A stretch of 64,000 nucleotides of DNA from Nitrospira sp. (GTDB lineage Bacteria; Nitrospirota; Nitrospiria; Nitrospirales; Nitrospiraceae). The position numbers and the translations under genes were made by a program. Every line of letters starts with the position of its first letter. The first letter of the stretch is position 1. The stretch covers positions 61,252 through 125,251 of the forward strand of contig JAFEBH010000008.1 of the NCBI GenBank assembly GCA_018242765.1. The letters are read 5' to 3'. The notes beneath the pieces are model-generated. The model was not told where the DNA came from, made no database searches, and saw only the letters and a list, made by a program, of their open reading frames with translations. Below, one piece after another: positions 27,029 through 35,507 of this stretch.

Positions 27029-28789
27029 TCACACATACGCCATGCTGTCATGCATCTGATTCACTCGATAGGCCAGGGCATGCTTGGAATGCGCGACAAA
27101 TCGTTCATTACCCAAAATGACGCACCGATGGCCCGCCTCGTGACAACGCTCCCTGAAATAATACACATACTCCATAGCCGTATGGTCAACGACATATCCT
27201 CGAAAAATGAGGAGAAATGTGTGTTGTGCCTGGCTCTGTGCCAGGAGAAGCTCGAGTCGCTCCTCAAGTTTCATGACATTCATGCAGCTGACCGATGAGA
27301 GGTAAATCTTGTACGGATGTTTCATATGCCCTCCTGATTCCGTCACGACGGGCAAGGTTTCCAGCCCGACACGACCATCCCCGATGCGAATGACGGGATC
27401 GCGGAACAGTTCTTTAATGGAGGCCAGGAGGGCGGACGGGAGGGTTTCGTTTTGTGCGGCACGGAATCGTGGATCGAGGGTCAAGCCCATCAATACGTCG
27501 CGACACAGGAGGACAATCTTCGCCACAACTCCGAGCAACAGGCCCAACAAGAGATTGGAAGTGGCGATGGTTCCTATCACACAGGCTCCGGCAATCAGAA
27601 TCTGCTCTCTCCCAATCGTCCATAAACGTATGACGACCACCGGAGCACATAGTCGCCAGCCAACAAAAATGAGCAACGCCGCCAAGACGGTGACAGGGAT
27701 CCGATTGATCAGTTCGGTCCCAAACCATAGGAACAGGGCCATAAATGCGGCATAGTACGCGTTAGCCCACAGCGTTCTCCCACCAACAACGATGTTGGCC
27801 GTGCTCTTTATTCCCCCAGGTATGATCATAAGCCCGCCGGCAAGACCTGAGAGCATGGTAGACACGCCCACGGTTCGCAGCGTGACATTGGGATCCGACC
27901 TCCTCTTGAAGGGATCAATCTTATCGATCGCACGGATCGTTGCAAGTGACTCAGTGGCATTGATCAGCGTCAGAATGGTGACCGTCGTGAAGAGCCCAAA
28001 CCACAATTCGGACCGTGCCAAGACGGCGGTGAAATCAGGGAAGTGAACCCCCTGGGTCAGGATATCAGTCGGGACAGAGATGAGATTCTCATTGGGGATA
28101 TGCAGCACCCATCCGGCCACTACCCCCCATATGACGACGAGCAAGGGCGATTGGGTTCTGAGCCATGGATACTTATTCAGGATTGGGCTGTTGAGGATGA
28201 ACAGAATGATGAGGCCGATGAGACCGATGCTAAACACGTCGATGTTAAGGTCTAGGATTTGCTCGGGTAGTCGGCGGAAGGCTTCCGAGATGTCTCTCGT
28301 ATAATAGAAGCCTGAGTGGCCAAGAAATGCGGGAAGTTGTTGGATGATAATCAATACGCCGATAGCCATCAACATCCCTTGCAGCACGGAACTCGGGAAA
28401 TACATTGCGAGACGACCGATGTCGTATCTGCTCAACAACACCTGGATTGCTCCGGAGAGGCAGACGGCCACGAGAAAGAGCGGATAGCCCGTGTCCACAT
28501 TTCCTTGTCCCAGGACAAACATACCGGCCAGAGATGCCGGCGCCAAGCCCACGGCTGGCCCACCAATCGTCACATACGTGCCCCCAAGCAGCGGAAACGC
28601 GAAGCCTGCAATGATGGCCGACATCACCGCCGCGACGGGAGGGGCTCCGGAAGCGAGTGCGATACCGAGTGATAGTGGAAGCGCCAATAATGAGACCTGT
28701 AACCCTGCGAGGAGATCATGACGCCAGTATTTCAGCCCACGAACCCCGTTTGGCGGTTTTTCGTCTCTCGAAGGTTGGATCTTATCCAA
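27029..28789 (-). CDS. SulP-family anion transporter with STAS-like tail
   Basis: A 586-residue SulP (SLC26-like) protein: about 12-14 membrane segments with the family pattern (HDLLAGLQVSLLALPLSLGIALASGAPP near 24-51, GPAVGLAP near 77) and a C-terminal cytoplasmic STAS-like domain (about 480-570). Translation seems to begin at a TTG (28789) after GGGAG; no ATG is suitably placed. SulP proteins carry sulfate, bicarbonate or other anions. With the carbonic anhydrases nearby, bicarbonate is the likeliest cargo, but this is context only. A sigma-54-like promoter lies about 170 bp upstream. Confidence 0.9.
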   Translation of the reverse strand: MDKIQPSRDEKPPNGVRGLKYWRHDLLAGLQVSLLALPLSLGIALASGAPPVAAVMSAIIAGFAFPLLGGTYVTIGGPAVGLAPASLAGMFVLGQGNVDTGYPLFLVAVCLSGAIQVLLSRYDIGRLAMYFPSSVLQGMLMAIGVLIIIQQLPAFLGHSGFYYTRDISEAFRRLPEQILDLNIDVFSIGLIGLIILFILNSPILNKYPWLRTQSPLLVVIWGVVAGWVLHIPNENLISVPTDILTQGVHFPDFTAVLARSELWFGLFTTVTILTLINATESLATIRAIDKIDPFKRRSDPNVTLRTVGVSTMLSGLAGGLMIIPGGIKSTANIVVGGRTLWANAYYAAFMALFLWFGTELINRIPVTVLAALLIFVGWRLCAPVVVIRLWTIGREQILIAGACVIGTIATSNLLLGLLLGVVAKIVLLCRDVLMGLTLDPRFRAAQNETLPSALLASIKELFRDPVIRIGDGRVGLETLPVVTESGGHMKHPYKIYLSSVSCMNVMKLEERLELLLAQSQAQHTFLLIFRGYVVDHTAMEYVYYFRERCHEAGHRCVILGNERFVAHSKHALAYRVNQMHDSMAYV

Positions 28790-28960
28790 TGAACTATTTC
28801 TCCCATGTATGAGGCAACACGTGAAGCTCCTCCACTCCGCCTGATACTGTCCATTATCGTTTAGGAGAACATATGAACTTTCCTTTCACTGCATTGAAGT
28901 ACAGCTCAACAACAATGGAACCTCATGACGTGGAAATAGATCCCCACTTTCTTTTACAAA

Positions 28961-28976
28961 AGCATATGTAATGCCA
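28961..28976 (-). promoter_or_regulatory. candidate sigma-54 promoter of the first SulP gene
   Basis: TGGCATTACATATGCT on the minus strand has GG-N10-GC spacing and three differences from TGGCACG-N4-TTGCW. It is 150 bp downstream (in the reading direction) of the motif copy at 29127. Confidence 0.45.
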
Positions 28977-29126
28977 GGATCTGCTTTCCCTACCCATGTG
29001 ACCCCGTCCTTGAGCCGATCAGTACCTGCCTTTAATTCTGGGGGTCCGCGCTGACTTCGTAGCTGTCACGATCGCTCAGGGATTTGGTCATAATCATGAA
29101 TATACGAGATCGTGCGGAATGGCATA

Positions 29127-29158
29127 GAGCGATATGCGCGAATACACCCATATGAAAG
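29127..29158. promoter_or_regulatory. operator-like motif, copy g (degenerate)
   Basis: GAGCGATATGCGCG keeps the left half of the motif (GAGCGATA) but CGCAC and the right half are poorly conserved. Its position relative to the SulP promoter fits an enhancer site. Confidence 0.35.
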
Positions 29159-29649
29159 ACTGTGGTCATAGTCCTATATATCCAACAGCTGATCTATTTC
29201 CCCGGTAACACTTTGAAAAACTGCACTTTGATACATGGGCACGACACATACCTTGGATCGACCTTGATAAACATGAGCATTGTATACAAAGCAGACTCTC
29301 ATCATAGTGGTCTAATCGTCTCACATTCTATCCCTATAACTAGGGGTATCCCCTATTTCTGTTTAAATTTGCGCTGAGTGCGGCTTGATTATGAGCGGAA
29401 TTGAGGGTGATTTTAAGAACTCGCTGCCAACATAGCTGCAAACTGGCTTCTGATAACGATTCCTCACAATAGGGGAGCTCCTACTCTGTAGGTCCAAGAT
29501 TAAGAATCAGGAGTTATGCTGGGCAGGCCCGTGATTAATTACCCTCATGCAATTGCAATGGTACTACAGCTGACCATGCGCCTGGCACCGGACAGAGTAC
29601 CCATTCAACCGACACATGAACGGTTAGATGGTTCGAATAAAGCGAAAAG

Positions 29650-29682
29650 AGAGCGATGTCGCACTGTACGCACAGTGCGAAT
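29650..29682. promoter_or_regulatory. operator-like motif, copy b
   Basis: GAGCGATGTCGCAC, 8 nt, then CAGTGCGAAT: the complete motif. TCGCACTGT and ACAGTGCGA also form a 9-bp inverted repeat around ACGC. It is followed 120 bp later by a sigma-54-like promoter. Confidence 0.6.
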
Positions 29683-29802
29683 TGAGATTGAAGTGAAATG
29701 ATGCGGTTTTAGTCAAGGCGAATTTATTCTGAGTTTATACAGCCGACCACACTCTCTCTTTTCCAATCAGTGTGATCCATGACGATAAACTATACGGTAC
29801 AG

Positions 29803-29818
29803 CGGCTCGCTTCTTGCT
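29803..29818 (+). promoter_or_regulatory. candidate sigma-54 promoter of the lipoprotein gene
   Basis: CGGCTCGCTTCTTGCT has GG-N10-GC spacing and two differences from TGGCACG-N4-TTGCW. It lies about 140 bp before the start at 29956. Confidence 0.5.
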
Positions 29819-29955
29819 CCTAATCCTTTCAATACCGGGGCTCGCGAGAGGAAATAAAAGTAATAGGTCGTCCGACCTCCCCTGGCAGACGATCCCTGGA
29901 ACAGAACTTCGCCCACACGGTGTGAGCAATTTTCTGAGGAAGGAGTAGGTCTACC

Positions 29956-30624
29956 ATGCTATGGCTCACCGCTAAAACAGAACCCAGAGGTCGAATACAA
30001 ACAAGATTGAATATCGGCAGAATTGTGTTCGTTCCGCTCCTTCTCATATTAATTGTTGTGGTGGGATGTGCCGCTGTGCTCTCACCAATGAAGCCTGGGA
30101 CAAACGATTCAATCAAATCTGATGAGGGTGTGGTGCTCGGTCGTATCCAGCTGACCGACAGTACCGGCGCAGCATTCCAGTCTCCGAAGCAACCGTTTCG
30201 CACGTCGTTTCATATGCAGTGGAGACTAAAGGAACAGGTGTTAGGAAAGGAGTACGTGATTGACCCTCTTCCCAACGAAGGACCGTTCGTGGTGAAACTG
30301 CCGACCGGCTCTTATGAACTCACCGTGTTGAGTTTTGATACCGCATTGGGTATCTGGCAGGCCTTCTTACCAACGACGTTTACGGTAAGTTCGCAGGCCT
30401 GTACCTACCTCGGCACATGGGAACTTCGCACAAAGGCAGGCTTCTTTGATGGATCCATCGTTCGCCATGTTGTTGATCAGCCTGCTCTTGCCGAGAGCGA
30501 CCTCCAAACCTTTATGAATGGTCGACTGGGCAATCCGATGGTAACCCAGCTGAGCCCCTCCACAGCCAGCCCGTTGTTATTGACGTTCAGAACGCAAGGA
30601 ACGGAGTTGACCTCACCACCATAA
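29956..30624 (+). CDS. hypothetical lipoprotein
   Basis: A 222-residue protein with a positively charged start, a hydrophobic stretch and a lipobox ending in VVVGC (Cys at about 38), then a beta-rich domain (VVLGRIQLTDSTGAAF, LPTGSYELTVLSF) with the look of a carboxypeptidase-regulatory or Ig-like fold. The site GGAAGGAG lies 10 nt before the ATG. It precedes a P-II-like gene by about 190 bp on the same strand and has a motif and sigma-54-like promoter pair upstream. I do not recognise the family. Confidence 0.7.
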   Translation: MLWLTAKTEPRGRIQTRLNIGRIVFVPLLLILIVVVGCAAVLSPMKPGTNDSIKSDEGVVLGRIQLTDSTGAAFQSPKQPFRTSFHMQWRLKEQVLGKEYVIDPLPNEGPFVVKLPTGSYELTVLSFDTALGIWQAFLPTTFTVSSQACTYLGTWELRTKAGFFDGSIVRHVVDQPALAESDLQTFMNGRLGNPMVTQLSPSTASPLLLTFRTQGTELTSPP

Positions 30625-30813
30625 TGGACTGTTGGATTTCAGCAACCTCCGCTCTGGTGTGGGTGATCGTACAGATTATGATGAAAAGAGGTGTGGCACC
30701 CCTGGCTGTGTCTGGATCTAAATTTCAAATTGCTTCAGATTTCACAGTGAGATGGGTCCATTGATTGGAGCAAGTCATAACGGAATTCACTTTCAAGAGG
30801 ACAAGGACTATTT

Positions 30814-31119
30814 ATGGTTGCACTATTAATCGTGTATCGTTCGTCAATGACCAGTGATCTGGAAGAAATGATGCGTAAAAGTGGTATTGAGCATTATACT
30901 GTCATCGAGAATGCTACTGGGAAAGGACAGACAGGGAGCGTGGTCGGGTCATTCTTTTATCCTGGAAGAAACTCCATCATCTTCTCCGTACTCCCGGATA
31001 CGCAAGTTGACCAGACCATCAGCAGCTTGAAGACGTTTCACGCCGAGCGGCTACAGAATACACAAGGGCGACCGATTCCCTTCAAGCTGTTTTCCTTTCC
31101 TTGTCGAGAAGTGATTTGA
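30814..31119 (+). CDS. P-II-like transporter-associated protein
   Basis: A 101-residue protein with the pattern of P-II-like proteins often found beside RND pumps (the PG0541-like group): GKGQTGSVVGSFFYPGRNS in place of the T-loop, then IIFSVLPDTQVDQ and a C-terminal IPFKLFSFPCREVI. The ACT-like beta-alpha-beta fold is evident from the hydrophobic pattern. It is separate from the dab P-II-like protein and only distantly similar. Its likely partner is the second RND operon or a SulP transporter; the sequence does not decide. Confidence 0.65.
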   Translation: MVALLIVYRSSMTSDLEEMMRKSGIEHYTVIENATGKGQTGSVVGSFFYPGRNSIIFSVLPDTQVDQTISSLKTFHAERLQNTQGRPIPFKLFSFPCREVI

Positions 31120-31909
31120 AGCTCGCGAGAGTGGACCTGTTGTTGACTGTCCTGCTAACGTTCAAGCTATGCTGGGTATATCACGCAACTGCATGATGCC
31201 ATAGTTGCAAAGGCGCTGTTCGCCCCTTCTTTTGCGTTCCCCTAATCCCAGTGGAGCCTTCACCATGCAAGCAGCTTCGGCATCCTCCACTGGGATACCT
31301 CCGGTATTCTCGAGCCATAACCCAGACTATCTGGGTCCCGGTGATATACATTCTTCATGACTGTTCGCGGCGAATTTGTTCAGCTGCGTCGTGACACCGT
31401 GTCGGGCAAATACGCCTCAGAGCTCCGCATGCAGTCTAGGAGCTGAGAGGTACCCTCGCTGGCCGCTGGCTTGGCGTAACAGCGGATCGACAATCGCACC
31501 AGCAAAACGCTCACGAATGGAGACCCTACTGCACCGATAGACTTCGTGCCCATGGTGCAAGACATACTTCTGCCACGATTTCTTTCGACTCTTGCTCCGT
31601 AGGATTACCTTGGTCGTCCTCAAGAAGGAAGGGCGGTATGCGTGTAAAGGGGTTGCTCCTTTTTCTCAACGGCGTCGAAAGATCCAAGTTCATAAAACCC
31701 ATGGCCAACGATCATGACCCCTCAGTTGGTGATTTCTGCTGCTGTATCGCCTATTGCCCCGACCGTTACAATTCCTATCTAAACTCATGCTGGTTGTCGA
31801 GCGAGACAGCAGTACCGAGCTGATTCCATGAAAATCCTGACAGCTTTGCAGGACGGACAGATACTATCCCCCCTCTACAAGGATGAAGAGGGGGTGTCTG
31901 ACGTGCGAA
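31120..31909. other. gap with a 12-bp inverted repeat
   Basis: About 790 bp without a credible gene. Positions 31245-31256 (ATCCCAGTGGAG) and 31285-31296 (CTCCACTGGGAT) form a perfect 12-bp inverted repeat with a 28-nt loop; no T run follows. Confidence 0.55.
31245..31296. repeat. perfect 12-bp inverted repeat
   Basis: ATCCCAGTGGAG and its exact reverse complement are separated by 28 nt. This could be a strong RNA hairpin downstream of the P-II-like gene or the ends of a tiny mobile element remnant. Confidence 0.6.
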
Positions 31910-32491
31910 TTACCGATTTTCGACGGGGAATTCGATGATCAAGCCACCCATAATATCGCCAACCTGGAAATCTTTTTTCGGACTGTTTGGATGACTATTG
32001 TGACAGGAAACACAAGCCTGACTGGCAGCGATGTCGGGATAAATCGCACGAAAATACGTTTGATCCTCAATTTTGATGATTCGAGAGACCGGGCGTTCCG
32101 GTCGCATGCTCAGACTCTCCAGGCTACTCTTGTCTACTTGATCACGAGGAGCATTTTTTACATTGATAGGCCACTGACTGATCAACTGATATCGAAGGCC
32201 GCTGAATTTCGCGGAAAACTTTTGGCTGGTTTCGTTGATGACTTGAACCGGCAATGGAATGGTCTTCTTTTGGGTCGTCCAGTCCCCACCCGCTTTTGCC
32301 ACTCCCTGCTCCTCCAACAGTTGGACGACATGAGTCGTGTAGAAGGCACGGTGACTTTGGACCACAGCATACACATAGTCTGCAACGGCTTCAGGAGCCA
32401 CACTTGGGACATCAGCTGCGTAGCCTCTCGTCGGGAAGCCAGACACACCAAGCACTGCAAGGAAACTGATGACTGTGGTCCACTTCATCAT
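31910..32491 (-). CDS. periplasmic heme protein, DUF3365 (Tll0287-like) family
   Basis: A 193-residue protein with a Sec signal peptide (cleavage after GYAA, about residue 26) and one c-type heme site, CVSCHNSHPNSPKKDFQVGD, near residue 160. The overall pattern (YFRAIYPDIAASQACVSCH) matches the DUF3365 domain, seen in small periplasmic cytochromes and in sensor proteins. Such domains are thought to sense redox state or gases, but no role can be fixed here. It lies downstream of, and on the same strand as, the second RND operon. Confidence 0.8.
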   Translation of the reverse strand: MMKWTTVISFLAVLGVSGFPTRGYAADVPSVAPEAVADYVYAVVQSHRAFYTTHVVQLLEEQGVAKAGGDWTTQKKTIPLPVQVINETSQKFSAKFSGLRYQLISQWPINVKNAPRDQVDKSSLESLSMRPERPVSRIIKIEDQTYFRAIYPDIAASQACVSCHNSHPNSPKKDFQVGDIMGGLIIEFPVENR

Positions 32492-32643
32492 GTCCTCTTC
32501 CGGCTCAAGAAATAGGGTTTCTGGAGCACATGCACGTTATGGGTAATTTGCCGTTACCTCATTCATTCCTTATGTAACCACTTGGGCAAAGCCGGCGCAG
32601 TTCTCGTACTCGGCATGCTCCACCCGACGAAGGCGATGACCAC

Positions 32644-34275
32644 TCACGGCTTGGGAGACTTCGTGAGGTCATGGAATGGTTTTGCCGCTTCACCAACATT
32701 GACATCGATTCCCCCTACAGGCTTTGGCTTATCGAGGTCGGAGTATTGGAACAGACCGAACGGCTGAATCTGATCGTCGGCCGGCAGTTGATCCCGATTC
32801 CATCCTCCACCAAATGCACGGACGAGCTCGACGGAAGACTTCAGCAGTTCCGTCTTGACTTCCACTGAGCTGATGCGAGCCTCCAGCGTGGCAAGCTGAG
32901 CATAAATCACTTCCAAACTATTGGCCAATCCGCCTCGATAAAGTTGCATGGTGAGATTCTGTGTTTTGAAATTCGCTCCCACGGCTGCATCCTGCCGATC
33001 TGCCGCGACCGTCAATCGGTTCGTCAGCGACAAGTTGTTCGCAACCTCTCGAAAAGCTTTTAAGACCGTCATACGGTAGAGATCCTCTGTTTCACGATAG
33101 GCGGACCAAGACTGTTGCAATTGGGCTCGACGATACCCACTCTGGAATAATGGCAGCTCAAACGCCGCTCCATAGGACCAGAAACTGTTGGCAATTTTAA
33201 TTAAATCTAGCCCCTTCTCTTCAAATCCTCCGCTGAGGCGGAACGAAACATTGGGGAAAAAGGCTGCTCTCGCAATGCCAATGATGCGGTTCGCTTCCGC
33301 CATCCGTCGCTCCATCATAGCGATATCCGGTCGACGCTCCAGCAGGGTAGAAGGGAGTGCGCTTGGCATTCCGAACTTGGCAACCCGAAGCTCATCTACT
33401 GATTCAAGCTTGAAACTATCCGGCGTCAAATTGATCAGGACGGCAATGGCCTGTTCGGCGACCTGGCGTTGACCTTCTATTCTCGCCAATCGTGACTCAG
33501 TTCCGTACAGCAAAGATTCCACACGAGCCACGTCAAGGGCCGAGGCGATCTTACCGGAAAACTGTGTTTTGACGACATCGAGCGTGTTTTTGTAGAGATC
33601 AATTGACTGCTTATAGATCGCCGTCTGTGCATCGAAACCACGGACGGTAAAGTAATTTGCCGCGATCTCGGCTTGCAGACTCAGCCTCGCAAGGCCATAT
33701 TCCGCCGCGCGTTCCTCAGCGCGGTAGATCTCAGCTTGGGCAGCATTGCGGAGACGCGACCAAAAATCAGGCTCCCAGGATGCGATACCTCCTGGTTCCA
33801 CGGTGCTTGACTGAAGCGGGCTGTTCTCCGGACGGAAGAGCCGATCGAAGGATTGCCTATTGTGAGAAGCCCCCATCTCGAGACTGAGTCGCGGGAAATA
33901 CTCGGACCGCGCCGCCATCATGATATCCCGAGCCTGGACAAACCGTTCCGCCGCTGCCTGCAGATCAGGGTTGGCCGCCATAGCCTGGTCAATGAGTCGA
34001 TCGAGCACCGGATCGTCATACAGTTTCCACCAATCCGGACGAAGGACTTCATCGGATGGTTTTGCCACGACAAAGGGACTCGCCCCCTGCCAAGAATCAG
34101 GAACGACGTATTGTGGCGGCTCATACTTCGGTGCAAGGTTGACGGCCGGAAACCAGCCGCAAGCTGGCAGGCTCAAAATTGCCAGCAAGACAGTACTGCC
34201 CCATAACCGTGAGAATCGGGCGCATGTTTGGGACTGTTCGTTGGCAAACCAGTGGCGATAACTTTGGTTTTTCAT
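32644..34275 (-). CDS. outer-membrane efflux factor (TolC/OprM family lipoprotein)
   Basis: A 543-residue outer-membrane factor of the NodT/OprM type. The signal peptide ends in a lipobox (LSLPAC), followed by VNLAPKYEPPQYVVPDSW, WWKLYDDPVLDRLIDQA, and two outer-membrane-efflux repeats with long coiled coils. I chose the ATG at 34275 because the signal peptide begins shortly after it. It is the third gene of a pump-adaptor-outer-membrane operon (28 bp after the adaptor) and completes a tripartite export channel from cytoplasm to outside. Confidence 0.9.
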   Translation of the reverse strand: MKNQSYRHWFANEQSQTCARFSRLWGSTVLLAILSLPACGWFPAVNLAPKYEPPQYVVPDSWQGASPFVVAKPSDEVLRPDWWKLYDDPVLDRLIDQAMAANPDLQAAAERFVQARDIMMAARSEYFPRLSLEMGASHNRQSFDRLFRPENSPLQSSTVEPGGIASWEPDFWSRLRNAAQAEIYRAEERAAEYGLARLSLQAEIAANYFTVRGFDAQTAIYKQSIDLYKNTLDVVKTQFSGKIASALDVARVESLLYGTESRLARIEGQRQVAEQAIAVLINLTPDSFKLESVDELRVAKFGMPSALPSTLLERRPDIAMMERRMAEANRIIGIARAAFFPNVSFRLSGGFEEKGLDLIKIANSFWSYGAAFELPLFQSGYRRAQLQQSWSAYRETEDLYRMTVLKAFREVANNLSLTNRLTVAADRQDAAVGANFKTQNLTMQLYRGGLANSLEVIYAQLATLEARISSVEVKTELLKSSVELVRAFGGGWNRDQLPADDQIQPFGLFQYSDLDKPKPVGGIDVNVGEAAKPFHDLTKSPKP

Positions 34276-34303
34276 AAGATAGCTGCCGTTATGTTGTTGA
34301 GAG

Positions 34304-35506
34304 TCAGTGTTTTGAGTCAGTCGATTCCGCTGCCTTGGTTTGCGTACCGACGATGTCATAGCCGGCCACCGCCGTGACGACTCGCACCTTGTCGCCTTCA
34401 AGCAAGGCGGCGCTGGGATTGTTGACGATCCGATCGTTCCCGGTGAGTCCCTCGGACACTTCGATGAAATTGTCGTAGATCTTGGCAACCGTGATCGGCT
34501 TGAAGTGTAGCCGATCGTCGTCGACCACCACGGCTACTTGGGTGCCGTGCTCTTGGAACACCAACGCACTCGTCGGTATGGTCATGACTTTTCGATCGAC
34601 CGGAGCGGTCAGATGAACACTGGCATAGGACCCTGGCCAGAGTGCTCGATCCTTATTGTCGATGGTGAATACTGTCACCGCCGTGCGTGTGTTCACGTCA
34701 AACCCTTTCGCAACCGTCAGAAACTTGAAATTAAAATGACGATTGGGGATTTGAGGGACCGTCACATCAGCCGCTAGACCAGTGGTGAGAAATGGGCCGA
34801 ACGCTTCGGGTACGTTCACGAAGAGGCGTAGTTTATCGACCTCCGCCACCGTAAAGAGGTTGTTCTTGGAATCGGTCCCGCTGAGATTCCCCTCCTTGCT
34901 CACCAAGTCACCGACATTGATGTTTCGCTGAGTCACGACTCCGTCGAACGGGGCCGTGATCTTCTTAAAGCCGATGAAGGCTTCGATGTTCTTCACTTTT
35001 TGCTCAGCCGCCTTCACCTTCGCGGCCGCAGCCTGAGCCTCTGCAAGCTGAACGGAGATCGCCTGCTCCGAAAGTGCTTGGTGCTCCCGCATGGCGACAT
35101 AGCGTTGTGCGGTCAGTTGAGCCAGCGCGTTCATGGCACGCTCGGATTCCAGATCAGCATGAGCCTGTTTATACTCGGCGTCGAGGTCCGGCGTGGTAAT
35201 TTCAGCCAGGACGTCGCCTTTCTTTACGATGTCTCCATAGTCCTTGTACCAAGCCTTCACATACCCTTCGACACGCGCGTAAATAGGCGCTTCATACCAA
35301 CCGACGATATTCCCTGGGAGCGTAATCGACTCATTCGGGTCTACCACCTTGGCCCGAGTGAGGGCCACCGGAGTAATGGCCGTTTCTACTGCACTCTTCT
35401 GAAGGGCAACCGCCTCGTGTTGGCCCTCATTGATGCGGTAAAACAGTATGGCAAGAAACGCGATGATGACCAGAATCAGAATGACTTTTCCACCTAACTT
35501 ATTCAT
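34304..35506 (-). CDS. RND efflux periplasmic adaptor, operon 2
   Basis: A 400-residue membrane-fusion protein with the same domain order as the adaptor at 7261-8478: anchor helix, split lipoyl domain (GWYEAPIYARVEGYVKAW and FDGVVTQRNINVGDLVSKEG), coiled coil, barrel. It starts one base after the stop of the pump gene, the same spacing as in operon 1, so the operons arose by duplication. It links the pump to the outer-membrane factor encoded next. Confidence 0.92.
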   Translation of the reverse strand: MNKLGGKVILILVIIAFLAILFYRINEGQHEAVALQKSAVETAITPVALTRAKVVDPNESITLPGNIVGWYEAPIYARVEGYVKAWYKDYGDIVKKGDVLAEITTPDLDAEYKQAHADLESERAMNALAQLTAQRYVAMREHQALSEQAISVQLAEAQAAAAKVKAAEQKVKNIEAFIGFKKITAPFDGVVTQRNINVGDLVSKEGNLSGTDSKNNLFTVAEVDKLRLFVNVPEAFGPFLTTGLAADVTVPQIPNRHFNFKFLTVAKGFDVNTRTAVTVFTIDNKDRALWPGSYASVHLTAPVDRKVMTIPTSALVFQEHGTQVAVVVDDDRLHFKPITVAKIYDNFIEVSEGLTGNDRIVNNPSAALLEGDKVRVVTAVAGYDIVGTQTKAAESTDSKH

Positions 35507-35507
35507 A

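Larger units (their letters stand above)
28790..29955. other. long divergent intergenic region with two motif and promoter pairs
   Basis: About 1.17 kb with no credible gene between SulP and a lipoprotein gene. It holds two copies of the GAGCGAT motif (29127 degenerate, 29650 complete), each followed by a sigma-54-like promoter pointing outward. Base composition is clearly more AT-rich than in the flanking genes. Confidence 0.65.
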
